Origin: Draconibacterium sp.
Lineage (GTDB): Bacteria; Bacteroidota; Bacteroidia; Bacteroidales; Prolixibacteraceae
Direction: 5' to 3'
DNA length: 33,545 nt
Assembly: GCA_021648495.1 (NCBI GenBank)
Contig: JAKIST010000003.1
Location: 1-33,545 of the forward strand
Position 1 is the stretch's first letter, and each line of letters opens with the position of its first letter. Below the pieces are notes generated by a model. That model had not been told where the DNA came from. It saw only the letters and a list, made by a program, of their open reading frames with translations, and searched no databases. Position numbers and translations under genes: made by a program. Shown here piece after piece: positions 20,115-28,238 of this stretch.

Positions 20115-21386
20115 CTAGAATTTTACAAATTCTACGCGTCTGTTATTTGCTTTTCCTTCGGCAGTTCCGTTATCGGCAAGAGGTTTGCTTTCTCCCCAGC
20201 CAGTTGATTTTAGGCGATTGGCAGCAATTCCCAAACTTATTAAACGTTCCATAACTGCTTTTCCTCTGGCTTTCGAAAGATCCATATTTTTTGCTTCGTC
20301 GCCATCGCTGTCGGTGTGGCCTTCAACGCTGAAATTAAGCTCTGGCTGTTTTTGCATCAAGCTAAATATTTTGTTGATTGCCCCGTTACTTTCGGGTTTT
20401 ATGGTGGCTTTGTTTACATCGAAACGAATTCCGTTTACAATAATTTTTCCGTCGGACAAAACGCGGTCGTAATATTTTACACCTCCTTTGGCGATGCGGA
20501 AGTTTTTTAAATACATATCAGCTTTTCCGGCTTCAATAGTAATTCCTGAAGGGTTTACCTCTAAATGAGGAATATTTATTAAACGTGTGTCACCCATATA
20601 AGCTTTAAATTTACCTCTGGTGTAAGCGATAGAAATATGATGCCACACATCTTTTCTTTCTGCTGTCCAACCAATATTCTCAGTTCCGGGATAATCTTTT
20701 TCGGAATCTAAAAACTCCAAACTATGTGGCATTATTGTTAAATTGGTATGCGTTGCATCACTTTGATTATTGTTTTTTTGATCTCCTAAATAAATAAAAA
20801 ACCTATTTGCTGTAGTGCTGCTCTTTCCAAACCATACATCCATTTCTATGGTAAAAACTTCGGGCAAATAGTCTTCTTTTGGATTTTTTAAATAAGGGAC
20901 TATATAACTTCCATCAGCTAAAAACATAATTACCGGTTCACCATTTAATTCTCCAATTTCTACAGATCCCTTATGCAAATCCCACCTACTTGGAAATTCA
21001 CCATTTTCTTCATCGGCACTTGGCCCGTCTTCAAAAATTACTTCATCGCCGGGCACAAAATCGAACTTCGTCCATTTAACTTCTGGTTGAGCCAGTTTTG
21101 CCTGTTCCTCTTTAACCAAATTAGAGGGGTGTTCAATTGTATTGTTTTGTTGAATTTGTTCTTCTGCTTGCTGGTTGCCGTTTTTATTCTTCTTTTTCTT
21201 CTTTTTGAAAAGCTTGCCAATTCCTTCTTCAAGTTTGTCCAACCCTTTGTCAATTGCTTGGTCTGTTCTGGAATTTGCGCGTTGGTTTACTTTTCTTTCA
21301 ACTTTATTTTCCACATCCACCTTAATTTGTGCCTGTAATGTAATTCCAGCAAATAAAATCAGCATAAAGATTATAACAGTTTTCAT
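20115..21386 (-). CDS. OmpA-family protein with LamG/laminin-G-like middle region
   Basis: Signal peptide; C-terminal OmpA peptidoglycan-binding domain (LNFSVEGHTDSDGDEAKNMDLSKARGKAVMERLISLGIAANRLKSTGWGESKPLADNGTAEGKANNRRVEFVKF). Confidence 0.92.
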   Translation of the reverse strand: MKTVIIFMLILFAGITLQAQIKVDVENKVERKVNQRANSRTDQAIDKGLDKLEEGIGKLFKKKKKKNKNGNQQAEEQIQQNNTIEHPSNLVKEEQAKLAQPEVKWTKFDFVPGDEVIFEDGPSADEENGEFPSRWDLHKGSVEIGELNGEPVIMFLADGSYIVPYLKNPKEDYLPEVFTIEMDVWFGKSSTTANRFFIYLGDQKNNNQSDATHTNLTIMPHSLEFLDSEKDYPGTENIGWTAERKDVWHHISIAYTRGKFKAYMGDTRLINIPHLEVNPSGITIEAGKADMYLKNFRIAKGGVKYYDRVLSDGKIIVNGIRFDVNKATIKPESNGAINKIFSLMQKQPELNFSVEGHTDSDGDEAKNMDLSKARGKAVMERLISLGIAANRLKSTGWGESKPLADNGTAEGKANNRRVEFVKF

Positions 21387-21483
21387 CTTGTTAATTTTTT
21401 GGTTTTTAAATAAAGTAAATGTAGTATCCCTTTTTGTGCATTTTTTTGTGAATTTGAGAACGATACTTTTCGTCTTGAATTTG

Positions 21484-21819
21484 CTATTTGTCTAACAGTA
21501 TTTGCGTGATTTCTTTTCTTTTTCGGATTGAAGTTGGAATACGTGAATTATCGGAAAGGATAATTGAATAATTATTTGTTTTGTTCACTTCAACAATGTG
21601 ACTGATGTTAACCAAATAAGATTGGTGCGACCTGAGAAAATTCGATTCACTCAATTGTTTTTCAATCTCTTTTATACTCCTCGAAACCATTATCGGTTCG
21701 TGATTAGTGAGGTAAAAAGTTGTGGAACTATTGTCGCATTTGCAATACAAAATATCTTGCACCTGAACAAGGTGAATGGCGTCGATGGTATTTAATGAAA
21801 TTCGTTGAACAGAAGACAT
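21484..21819 (-). CDS. Orphan LytTR-type DNA-binding protein without receiver domain (track ORF extends to 21936)
   Basis: IHLVQVQDILYCKCDNSSTTFYLTNHEPIMVSRSIKEIEKQLSESNFLRSHQSYLVNISHIVEVNKTNNYSIILSDNSRIPTSIRKR; LytTR motif. Start at 21819 or 21936 uncertain. Confidence 0.85.
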   Translation of the reverse strand: MSSVQRISLNTIDAIHLVQVQDILYCKCDNSSTTFYLTNHEPIMVSRSIKEIEKQLSESNFLRSHQSYLVNISHIVEVNKTNNYSIILSDNSRIPTSIRKRKEITQILLDK

Positions 21820-21981
21820 TCTATTTTTTCTACAAAGGTAATAGCCGTATTCTTTATAGACTGAATGAATTTGAATTCGCCTGTTTTGGGCTTGAAATTG
21901 CGAGGTTTTGTGGAGAAAGTTAATTGTGACGGCCACAGACTGAAAGGATTTTAAGAAATTATCAAAGACTGATCCGTTTTA

Positions 21982-22075
21982 CTGTCATCTCGACGATAGG
22001 AGAAATCTGTTCAATTCGAGAGATTTTTCCTCGCACACTCGTCTGCCAAAGGCATCGCTTTACGGGAAATGACAG
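21982..22075. repeat. CTGTCATCTC...GAAATGACAG hairpin repeat, related to 9518-9592
   Basis: CTGTCATCTCGACGATAGGAGAAATCTGT...GAGAGATTTTTCCTC...GGGAAATGACAG. Confidence 0.75.
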
Positions 22076-22639
22076 CAAAATTGAGTGAACTGTCATTACC
22101 TCATTGTCCCAATAATTTTGGATATACACTCGAAATGACAGCACATTTTGAGCGACCTATCATAGTCTAATTATGCAAAATAATTTTAGTTAAACTTTTG
22201 AAAATGCTTAAATAACAGAAACTGAAACAAGTTCAGTTTGACGTGCCAACTGACATTAATTTTCCAAAATAAATCTATGTTTATCTTCGTAATCTGTGAT
22301 GAACTTTTCGTGCCCAGCTACCAAACGGATTCCATCTTTTTCTTTCAGAAGGAATCCTTAAATCCATTCTACACCCAAAGATTCCATCTCCTGTTTTCCA
22401 GTATATAAAGATGGAATCCATTCGTTCCTTGTGATAGGATAAATTGGCAATATCCAAACAGATTCCATTTGTTTGTTGACTAATGGAACCTGTTCCTTCA
22501 AATAAAAACCAAACGATATAATCGTTTAATTTTATTTGTTTTTAGGTGTTATTTTGAAAGAAAATTAACGGCTAAAGCCTTTGCTTTTTTTACTGCTTAC
22601 TCGCCAAGCTAAAGCATGGCGCAAAAAAGAAGGGACTCA

Positions 22640-23389
22640 CTACAACTTCTCCAGCAACCCAACCAGGTTTTTCATTTGGCGCAGTGAGACCGGAATCTCT
22701 TTTTTGTTTTTCATGATAATAAAACCGCCGTCGGATTTATCTACTTTTTTAATGTGGTTCAGGTTGACCAAAAAAGATTGGTGGACCCGGTAAAAACCGT
22801 ATTCAGTAAGCAACCCTTCGTAATTTTTCAGGCTTTTCGAAACGATAATTTTTTCGTTTTCTTTAAAGTAAAAGGTAGTGTAACTATTGTCGCTTTTACA
22901 GAAACAAATATCTCTAACATCGATAATGTGAAGCGATTCAGAAGTTCGTAAAACTAACTTTTTTGTTTGCATCTCCCGTTTAAACGAATCCATTAACACG
23001 TCAACTTGAGGTTGGGTGCTTTCCTTTTTTGCAATCAATTCAACAGCGCGTTGAATGGCTTGCTGGAATTCGGTTTCGTTAACAGGTTTTAAGATATAAT
23101 CGAGTGCACTGAACTTTATGGCTCTTATTGCAAACGAATCGAAGCCGGTGATAAAAACAACCTTAAAATTGTAGGGTTGCAGTTTCTGTAAAAGCTGAAA
23201 ACCGGTGCCATCGGCCAATTCAATGTCGAGCAAAACCAAATCGGGATTTTGGGCGCCAATCAAATCTATTCCGCTTTGAATTGAGTTGGCTGTTCCAACC
23301 AGTTTGATATCCGGGAAATATTCTGCAAGCAAACAACTGTTTACCTCTTGCATGGCCGGTTCGTCGTCTATAATTACTGCTTTAATCAT
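22640..23389 (-). CDS. LytR/AlgR (LytTR) family response regulator
   Basis: REC domain MIKAVIIDDEPAMQEV...PDLVLLDIELADGTGFQLLQKL...KPVNETEF plus LytTR domain. Confidence 0.96.
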   Translation of the reverse strand: MIKAVIIDDEPAMQEVNSCLLAEYFPDIKLVGTANSIQSGIDLIGAQNPDLVLLDIELADGTGFQLLQKLQPYNFKVVFITGFDSFAIRAIKFSALDYILKPVNETEFQQAIQRAVELIAKKESTQPQVDVLMDSFKREMQTKKLVLRTSESLHIIDVRDICFCKSDNSYTTFYFKENEKIIVSKSLKNYEGLLTEYGFYRVHQSFLVNLNHIKKVDKSDGGFIIMKNKKEIPVSLRQMKNLVGLLEKL

Positions 23390-25340
23390 TGTTTAATACC
23401 GGAATATTTATCGTAATCCTTACTCCGGTCAGTTTTGGGTTTGTATCCTTCAAATTCAGAATTTCAAATTTAAAATCTTTTTTGTGTTTTTGCTGAATGA
23501 GTTTCCGTCTTTTTTCAAATATTTTTAATGCCATCGACTGGTGTTTTTTCATTAAACCATCTTTTTCCTGTATGCCAATCCCATTATCTTCAATTATAAA
23601 TTCAATACATTCGGTTTTGTCTGAAATGTGCAAACTTAAAAATCCTGCACGGCCTAAATTTTTAAAACCGTGTTTAATCGAATTTTCAATAAAAGGTTGA
23701 ACGAGCATCGGCGGGATCTGGATAAAATCAAGTTCTAAGCCTTCATCAAAATTTATACTGAAATCAAATTTATTTGGCGAGCGCATTTTTTCCAGTTCAA
23801 TATAATTTGTCAACATGTTAATTTCGTCGGCGAGAGAAATGGTTTCGGCAACCGAATTATTTAGCGTGGCACGCGTTAACGATGCAAATTGTGAAAGAAA
23901 TTTCGAAGCTTTTCTGTTGTCGTTTTGCAGCATGAAATTTTGGATTGATCCCAAAACATTAAATATAAAATGCGGGTTCATTTGCGCACGGAGAACCTGC
24001 TGTTGTAGATCGTTTTGCACAAGTGCCGCTTGTTTTTTACGGATAGCCAGAATGTAAATAATCAATATAATAATAATCAGCAGAACGGCTACAATGCCAA
24101 TCCCAGCCTTAATCCGTTGGTTTTTCAGTTCGTTTTCGGTTGTCAGCAATTCAATTTGGTGCTCTTTTTTTTCGGTTTGGTATTTGGTTTCCAGCTCCTC
24201 CATTGATTGTCGGATATCTTCATCCCGTAATATTTTTTCGGTGTTTCGCAACGAGTCGTTCCAGAAAAATGCTTCATCGTAATTCAATAATTTGAAATTC
24301 AATTCGTACAGCAATTGTAAACATTTTAATTTCTCAGTTGAATAATTGTCAATCTCCTCAATGTTAATGTTTTTGCGTGCTAATTCCAGTGCTTTCTTAT
24401 TCTGCCCCAATTGTTGATAGAGTTCAGCTTTAAAATTATTGCCGAAAATAGTATCGTATGGATTATCACCAAAATACTTTTCCGATTCAATTGCTAATGT
24501 TAAGGCTTTTTGAGGATTGTCGAATTGTTTATAAACACCAGCACTATTGGTTAAAGCAGTATTGATTCCCTGGTCGTAATTAGCCTCTTTGCATAAAACC
24601 ATAAGCGAATCATAGTAAAGCAAGGCTTTTTCGAATTCTTCTTTTTGAACTGCAATTCCGCCCAAACTATTGTATATTTTAGCAATGTCACTAAAAGAAG
24701 CACACCCTTCTACATCTTTCATTTTATAAGCTTTCCGCACATATTCTTCCCACTTTGTAGTATTGTTGTTTTCCCTGAAAATATTGCCCATTGCAATGTA
24801 GTGGTAGCAAATCCGTTCCAGATTATTGGTGGTTTCCTTTATTTTGAGGGCATAAAGTCCATGTTTTATTGCTTTGTCGTACTCGGCTGTGAAATTGTAA
24901 TTACTGGCAAGGTTCATACTAATTTTTGCAATCTCTCCACTATCCTGTGTTTTCTCGGCAGCTTCCAAAGCTATTTTATACGCGTCGTTTGAGGCATTAA
25001 AATCGGCCTTAACAGCGTACATATTTGCTAAATAATTGCCTGCGCTTGTCACTTTCACATTGTCATCTATCTTTCTTGCAATTCGCAGTGCTATTTTAAA
25101 TTGTTCGATTGATGCTTCTACATTTCCCTCCTCATTGAAATATTCGCCATATTCATAATGGGTATTTATTAGTTTTAGGCTATCGTCGGCTGCTTCGGTA
25201 ATTTTTTTCTGAAATTTAATTTGTGTTGAATCCGTAGCGTCCATCGATACCTCTAATTGCAGCGCAACTGAATTTGGAGGGAAAAAATAAAATAGCCATA
25301 AAAAGATGATTGTTAAGTACTTGGTAGTAAATTTGTCCAT
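23382..25340 (-). CDS. TPR-containing sensor histidine kinase, LytS/YehU-type (His_kinase)
   Basis: TPR repeats, one TM helix, His_kinase motif LRAQMNPHFIFNVLGSIQNFMLQND and N box PPMLVQPFIENSIKHGF...IEDNGIG; overlaps the RR start by 8 nt. Confidence 0.95.
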   Translation of the reverse strand: MDKFTTKYLTIIFLWLFYFFPPNSVALQLEVSMDATDSTQIKFQKKITEAADDSLKLINTHYEYGEYFNEEGNVEASIEQFKIALRIARKIDDNVKVTSAGNYLANMYAVKADFNASNDAYKIALEAAEKTQDSGEIAKISMNLASNYNFTAEYDKAIKHGLYALKIKETTNNLERICYHYIAMGNIFRENNNTTKWEEYVRKAYKMKDVEGCASFSDIAKIYNSLGGIAVQKEEFEKALLYYDSLMVLCKEANYDQGINTALTNSAGVYKQFDNPQKALTLAIESEKYFGDNPYDTIFGNNFKAELYQQLGQNKKALELARKNINIEEIDNYSTEKLKCLQLLYELNFKLLNYDEAFFWNDSLRNTEKILRDEDIRQSMEELETKYQTEKKEHQIELLTTENELKNQRIKAGIGIVAVLLIIIILIIYILAIRKKQAALVQNDLQQQVLRAQMNPHFIFNVLGSIQNFMLQNDNRKASKFLSQFASLTRATLNNSVAETISLADEINMLTNYIELEKMRSPNKFDFSINFDEGLELDFIQIPPMLVQPFIENSIKHGFKNLGRAGFLSLHISDKTECIEFIIEDNGIGIQEKDGLMKKHQSMALKIFEKRRKLIQQKHKKDFKFEILNLKDTNPKLTGVRITINIPVLNND

Positions 25341-25651
25341 TTTGGTGTGTTGTCCAACTTAATGCGATGAATGTAACCAAAATATATTATTTAATACGAA
25401 CAAAAGTTTCATTAATATGAGAGATTATTTTGAATTTATCCATTTACCTTATCCATCTTTTTCATTTATTACGTGTTGGATTTTCCTTAAATAGCTGGTG
25501 CTATTCTCGATAAAACCAGCTTGGCTAAAATTAAATCAATCATAATAATTAATGAAAACAAAACCAAAGCAGTCTCTCAATTCAAGGTTTTAAAAAAGTA
25601 TTCCGGGTTTCAACTTTTCGAACATTAAAAATGGAGTAATTTTTAACAGAA

Positions 25652-26353
25652 CTAATAACTCACTTTTCCGTACCCAATTATTTTTGGACCAAAATCAAGA
25701 GTAAGAGATGTTAGACCGATCGGGGTCATTCCAACAACAAATGGTTTGCCGCGGTACCTAAAATAGAACATAGCGTAACCGTGTTCGTAAAAAACTAAAT
25801 CTCCTACTTCTACCGAAGAATCTATTTTTGGCAAAACCTCCCTTAACTTGTAGCGGTTGCTATTGTCGATTTTTGTTACAGCAAATTTGTTTATCATATA
25901 AGTTGCAAAGCTGGGCGAGTCGAAACCTTTTTCAGGCGAATTTCCTCCCAAAAGCCACTTAAGCTTTTCATCGTCTATCATTTCGCGCATTGCGGTTAAC
26001 AATTGCGTTTGTTTGGGGTAAACCGAAAACAACTCTTTGTCGATTGAAAAATTAAATGAATACCGTTTGTCTTTGTAATTAATGGCCATTTCCATTACTT
26101 TTCTCATCTCTGCAAGACTGTCGGTTTTTAAACGCATTAAATTGTTGAGTTCGTTGATGGTAACTTCAAGGTTTTGTTTTTGGGTCTCAAGATTTTGTAC
26201 TTGTTTATTGGCATTGTCAACCGATAAATATGAAATTACGATTAGAACGATTGTTAAAATTATGGGTATTGAAGAATAAAGTAACATCCGCTTTTTCGAT
26301 TTTTTTTCTTCGGCCTGGAACTTGCTCAATATTTTTTCATTTTGATTTTCCAT
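25652..26353 (-). CDS. Membrane-anchored coiled-coil protein with degenerate NlpC/P60-like C-terminal domain
   Basis: One TM (MLLYSSIPIILTIVLIVISYL), coiled coil, then GFDSPSFATYMINKFAV...EVGDLVFYEHGYAMFYFRYRGKPFVVGMTP resembling FDCSGF...GDLVFF...HVGIY. Confidence 0.6.
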   Translation of the reverse strand: MENQNEKILSKFQAEEKKSKKRMLLYSSIPIILTIVLIVISYLSVDNANKQVQNLETQKQNLEVTINELNNLMRLKTDSLAEMRKVMEMAINYKDKRYSFNFSIDKELFSVYPKQTQLLTAMREMIDDEKLKWLLGGNSPEKGFDSPSFATYMINKFAVTKIDNSNRYKLREVLPKIDSSVEVGDLVFYEHGYAMFYFRYRGKPFVVGMTPIGLTSLTLDFGPKIIGYGKVSY

Positions 26354-26355
26354 AA

Positions 26356-26700
26356 TTATCCAAGTACGTTTTTTTCAATAAATTTCCAGATTAATTCTTC
26401 CAGCTTTTTTTTATCGGCACCTTTTGAATGTTTGTGTTGTTCGGACAACTCGCTAATTAATTTAATCCTGTTTTTACGGTCAACAATTTCTTTAATAGGA
26501 AAAGCACAAACGGAAGAAACCAGCGTTCCTGAAACGCCAAGCAAACTTTTTAGTCCCTCGGGGAAATGAACAATTTCGAATGAGCTAAGCAAGATGATTA
26601 ATAAACCAATGAAAACAATAAGTACAGCAAATCCAATTCTAAATCGAATCGATGATTTATAAGTTTGAATTATTTGGTCTATGTACAAATCGACATCCAT
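26356..26700 (-). CDS. Small two-TM membrane protein of unknown function
   Basis: Two predicted TM helices (IGFAVLIVFIGLLIILLSSF; LGVSGTLVSSVCAFPI) and charged C-terminal helix; 2 nt from the downstream gene. Confidence 0.7.
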   Translation of the reverse strand: MDVDLYIDQIIQTYKSSIRFRIGFAVLIVFIGLLIILLSSFEIVHFPEGLKSLLGVSGTLVSSVCAFPIKEIVDRKNRIKLISELSEQHKHSKGADKKKLEELIWKFIEKNVLG

Positions 26701-26858
26701 TTCAGTAAGATTGCGTGAAACAATTTACAACAAATAAAAAGGATTAACAAGTATTTTATTGGGTTGAACGATTTTAAACGATGAATTAGTCATTAATTAG
26801 AGCCTGTCAATAAAGTTGTCCATTTTTAAAAGAAGCATCTCCGAAGGGATCTTATGGA

Positions 26859-26960
26859 CAAATAACAAAACTCAAATCACAAATATCAATGTTCAAACCA
26901 GTTTTAAATATTGATATTTCGGTTATTGTGATTTATTTGTATTTTGGTGCTTGTCATTTG
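26859..26960. repeat. Long imperfect inverted repeat in intergenic region
   Basis: Left caaataacaa..aaatcacaa..atatcaatgtt matches reverse complement of right arm caaatgacaa..aatcacaa..aatatcaatatt. Confidence 0.6.
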
Positions 26961-27139
26961 AGATTTTTATTATGTCTTGAATTCAGACTTTACGAGACAA
27001 GAACTAATTCAGCTTGTATCAGTGTGAAACACAAACGATTTAAGTAAATATTCTAATAAATTCGATTTAATAACTCATTTCACCGATAAAAGATTCTAAA
27101 TGATTTTATTACTTTAGCTTCAAATTTAATCACAGCCAA

Positions 27140-27577
27140 GTGGATAGTATTAGCGAACGGCAGAATTTTGCGAAGGAGAATATTACATACAGCAATAATC
27201 GAATTGATCTTCTTTTGATTTCAATTAGTGGTGGCGGAATTTATGTTTGTCTGGAAACCATAAAGTATTTATCAGACAATTGCCGTGATCCTCATTGGTT
27301 GATTTGGGTTTCAGGTGTTGCTTTTCTGTTTACTGTTATAGTAAATTTTATTGGACAGTTTGTGGGCAAAAGAGTTAACGAATTGGATTATATTATGTGC
27401 CAGGAAACAATTGATGCTGGTGACAATCCTACTGCACAACAAGAAGCAGACATAAAGGAAACAGACGAAAAGGCCGACAAAGTTGAAAAATGGATTAACC
27501 CAATTAATTACATATGCACCGGTCTTATGATTACAGGACTTTCCTCAATATTATTCTATTTTATATTAATATTTTAA
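27140..27577 (+). CDS. Small membrane protein of unknown function (GTG start)
   Basis: Two or three hydrophobic segments (LLLISISGGGIYVCL, LIWVSGVAFLFTVIVNFIGQFV, ICTGLMITGLSSILFYFILIF) with charged middle loop. Confidence 0.65.
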   Translation: MDSISERQNFAKENITYSNNRIDLLLISISGGGIYVCLETIKYLSDNCRDPHWLIWVSGVAFLFTVIVNFIGQFVGKRVNELDYIMCQETIDAGDNPTAQQEADIKETDEKADKVEKWINPINYICTGLMITGLSSILFYFILIF

Positions 27578-27711
27578 GTTTTTTTAGGTGGTCTGCCGGA
27601 TACTGTGGAAGGAGAAGGAGATTCCCTTTTTAGCGGTACACCTTTAGGGGTGTATATTGTTGGTCTTGTTTTTGGTGTGGTTACCGGTCTTGATGGTGAT
27701 TTATTAGCCAT
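27574..27711 (-). CDS. Basic micro-protein P1 (45 aa)
   Basis: MANKSPSRPVTTPKTRPTIYTPKGVPLKRESPSPSTVSGRPPKKT*; too short for ORF track; stop overlaps stop of the convergent 27140..27577 gene. Confidence 0.6.
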   Translation of the reverse strand: MANKSPSRPVTTPKTRPTIYTPKGVPLKRESPSPSTVSGRPPKKT

Positions 27712-27725
27712 GATGTTTATTTTTA

Positions 27726-27893
27726 TTATTTTTTAGTTTTAGGTTTTGGTGGTCGTCAGGAAATAAAAACATCTGGGTTCTTATCAAAAGCAGATTCTTT
27801 TGCTAAGCCTTTACTTTGTTCAGCTTTTTTAATTCTCGAATTATCTTTAATTTTTTGAGTACTAATCGGTTTTGATGTTGATTTTTTTGCCAT
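27726..27893 (-). CDS. Basic micro-protein P2 with in-frame TGA at 27756-27758 (conserved tail beyond)
   Basis: MAKKSTSKPISTQKIKDNSRIKKAEQSKGLAKESAFDKNPDVFIS[TGA]RPPKPKTKK**; tail aligns to P1 SGRPPKKT. Confidence 0.5.
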
Positions 27894-27898
27894 AATTT

Positions 27899-28060
27899 TT
27901 ATTTTTTTGGTGGACGGATAGATACACTTCCTTTAACAAATCATCCCGTTTTTGCATCTCTGAGACGAAATTTTCCGGGAGAAGTTTCTTCTCTTTTCCC
28001 TTGCTTTTGTTCTTTAGAAGCAGTTTCACGAGAAGCCGTTCTTTTGGTAGGTTTAGCCAT
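27899..28060 (-). CDS. Basic micro-protein P3 with in-frame TGA at 27941-27943 (conserved tail beyond)
   Basis: MAKPTKRTASRETASKEQKQGKREETSPGKFRLRDAKTG[TGA]FVKGSVSIRPPKK*; distal stop is 5 nt before the P2 ATG. Confidence 0.5.
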
Positions 28061-28079
28061 AATATATTTTATATTGTAC

Positions 28080-28087
28080 CAAATATA
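28080..28087 (-). promoter_or_regulatory. Candidate Bacteroidetes -7 box upstream of the micro-ORF cassette
   Basis: Minus-strand TATATTTG fits TAnnTTTG, about 20 nt before the P3 ATG; -33 box not clear. Confidence 0.35.
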
Positions 28088-28238
28088 GTATGAAAAAGCC
28101 TATTTCGAACTTTGAATCAGTTTTTTTTATTAACCCTGTTGTAAACAGTGAGTTGATAATTAAACCCAGTGTTCATCCATGGGATTAAACTCTGACAAAT
28201 AATACCAACCTGAATAGTGTCGCATATTCAACAACTCG

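Noticed and set aside
21962-22144. 60-aa minus-strand ORF
   Set aside because: Lies within the CTGTCATCTCG...GAAATGACAG palindromic repeat; no coding support.
22602-22621. CGCCAagctaaagcaTGGCG as terminator of the response regulator gene
   Set aside because: Short 5-bp stem and no clear minus-strand U-tract; more likely another repeat fragment.
27726-28060. Selenocysteine insertion at the two TGA codons
   Set aside because: No convincing SECIS-like hairpin seen immediately downstream, and tails resemble ordinary basic tails where Gly/Arg would fit; left only as general UGA readthrough or nonsense mutation.
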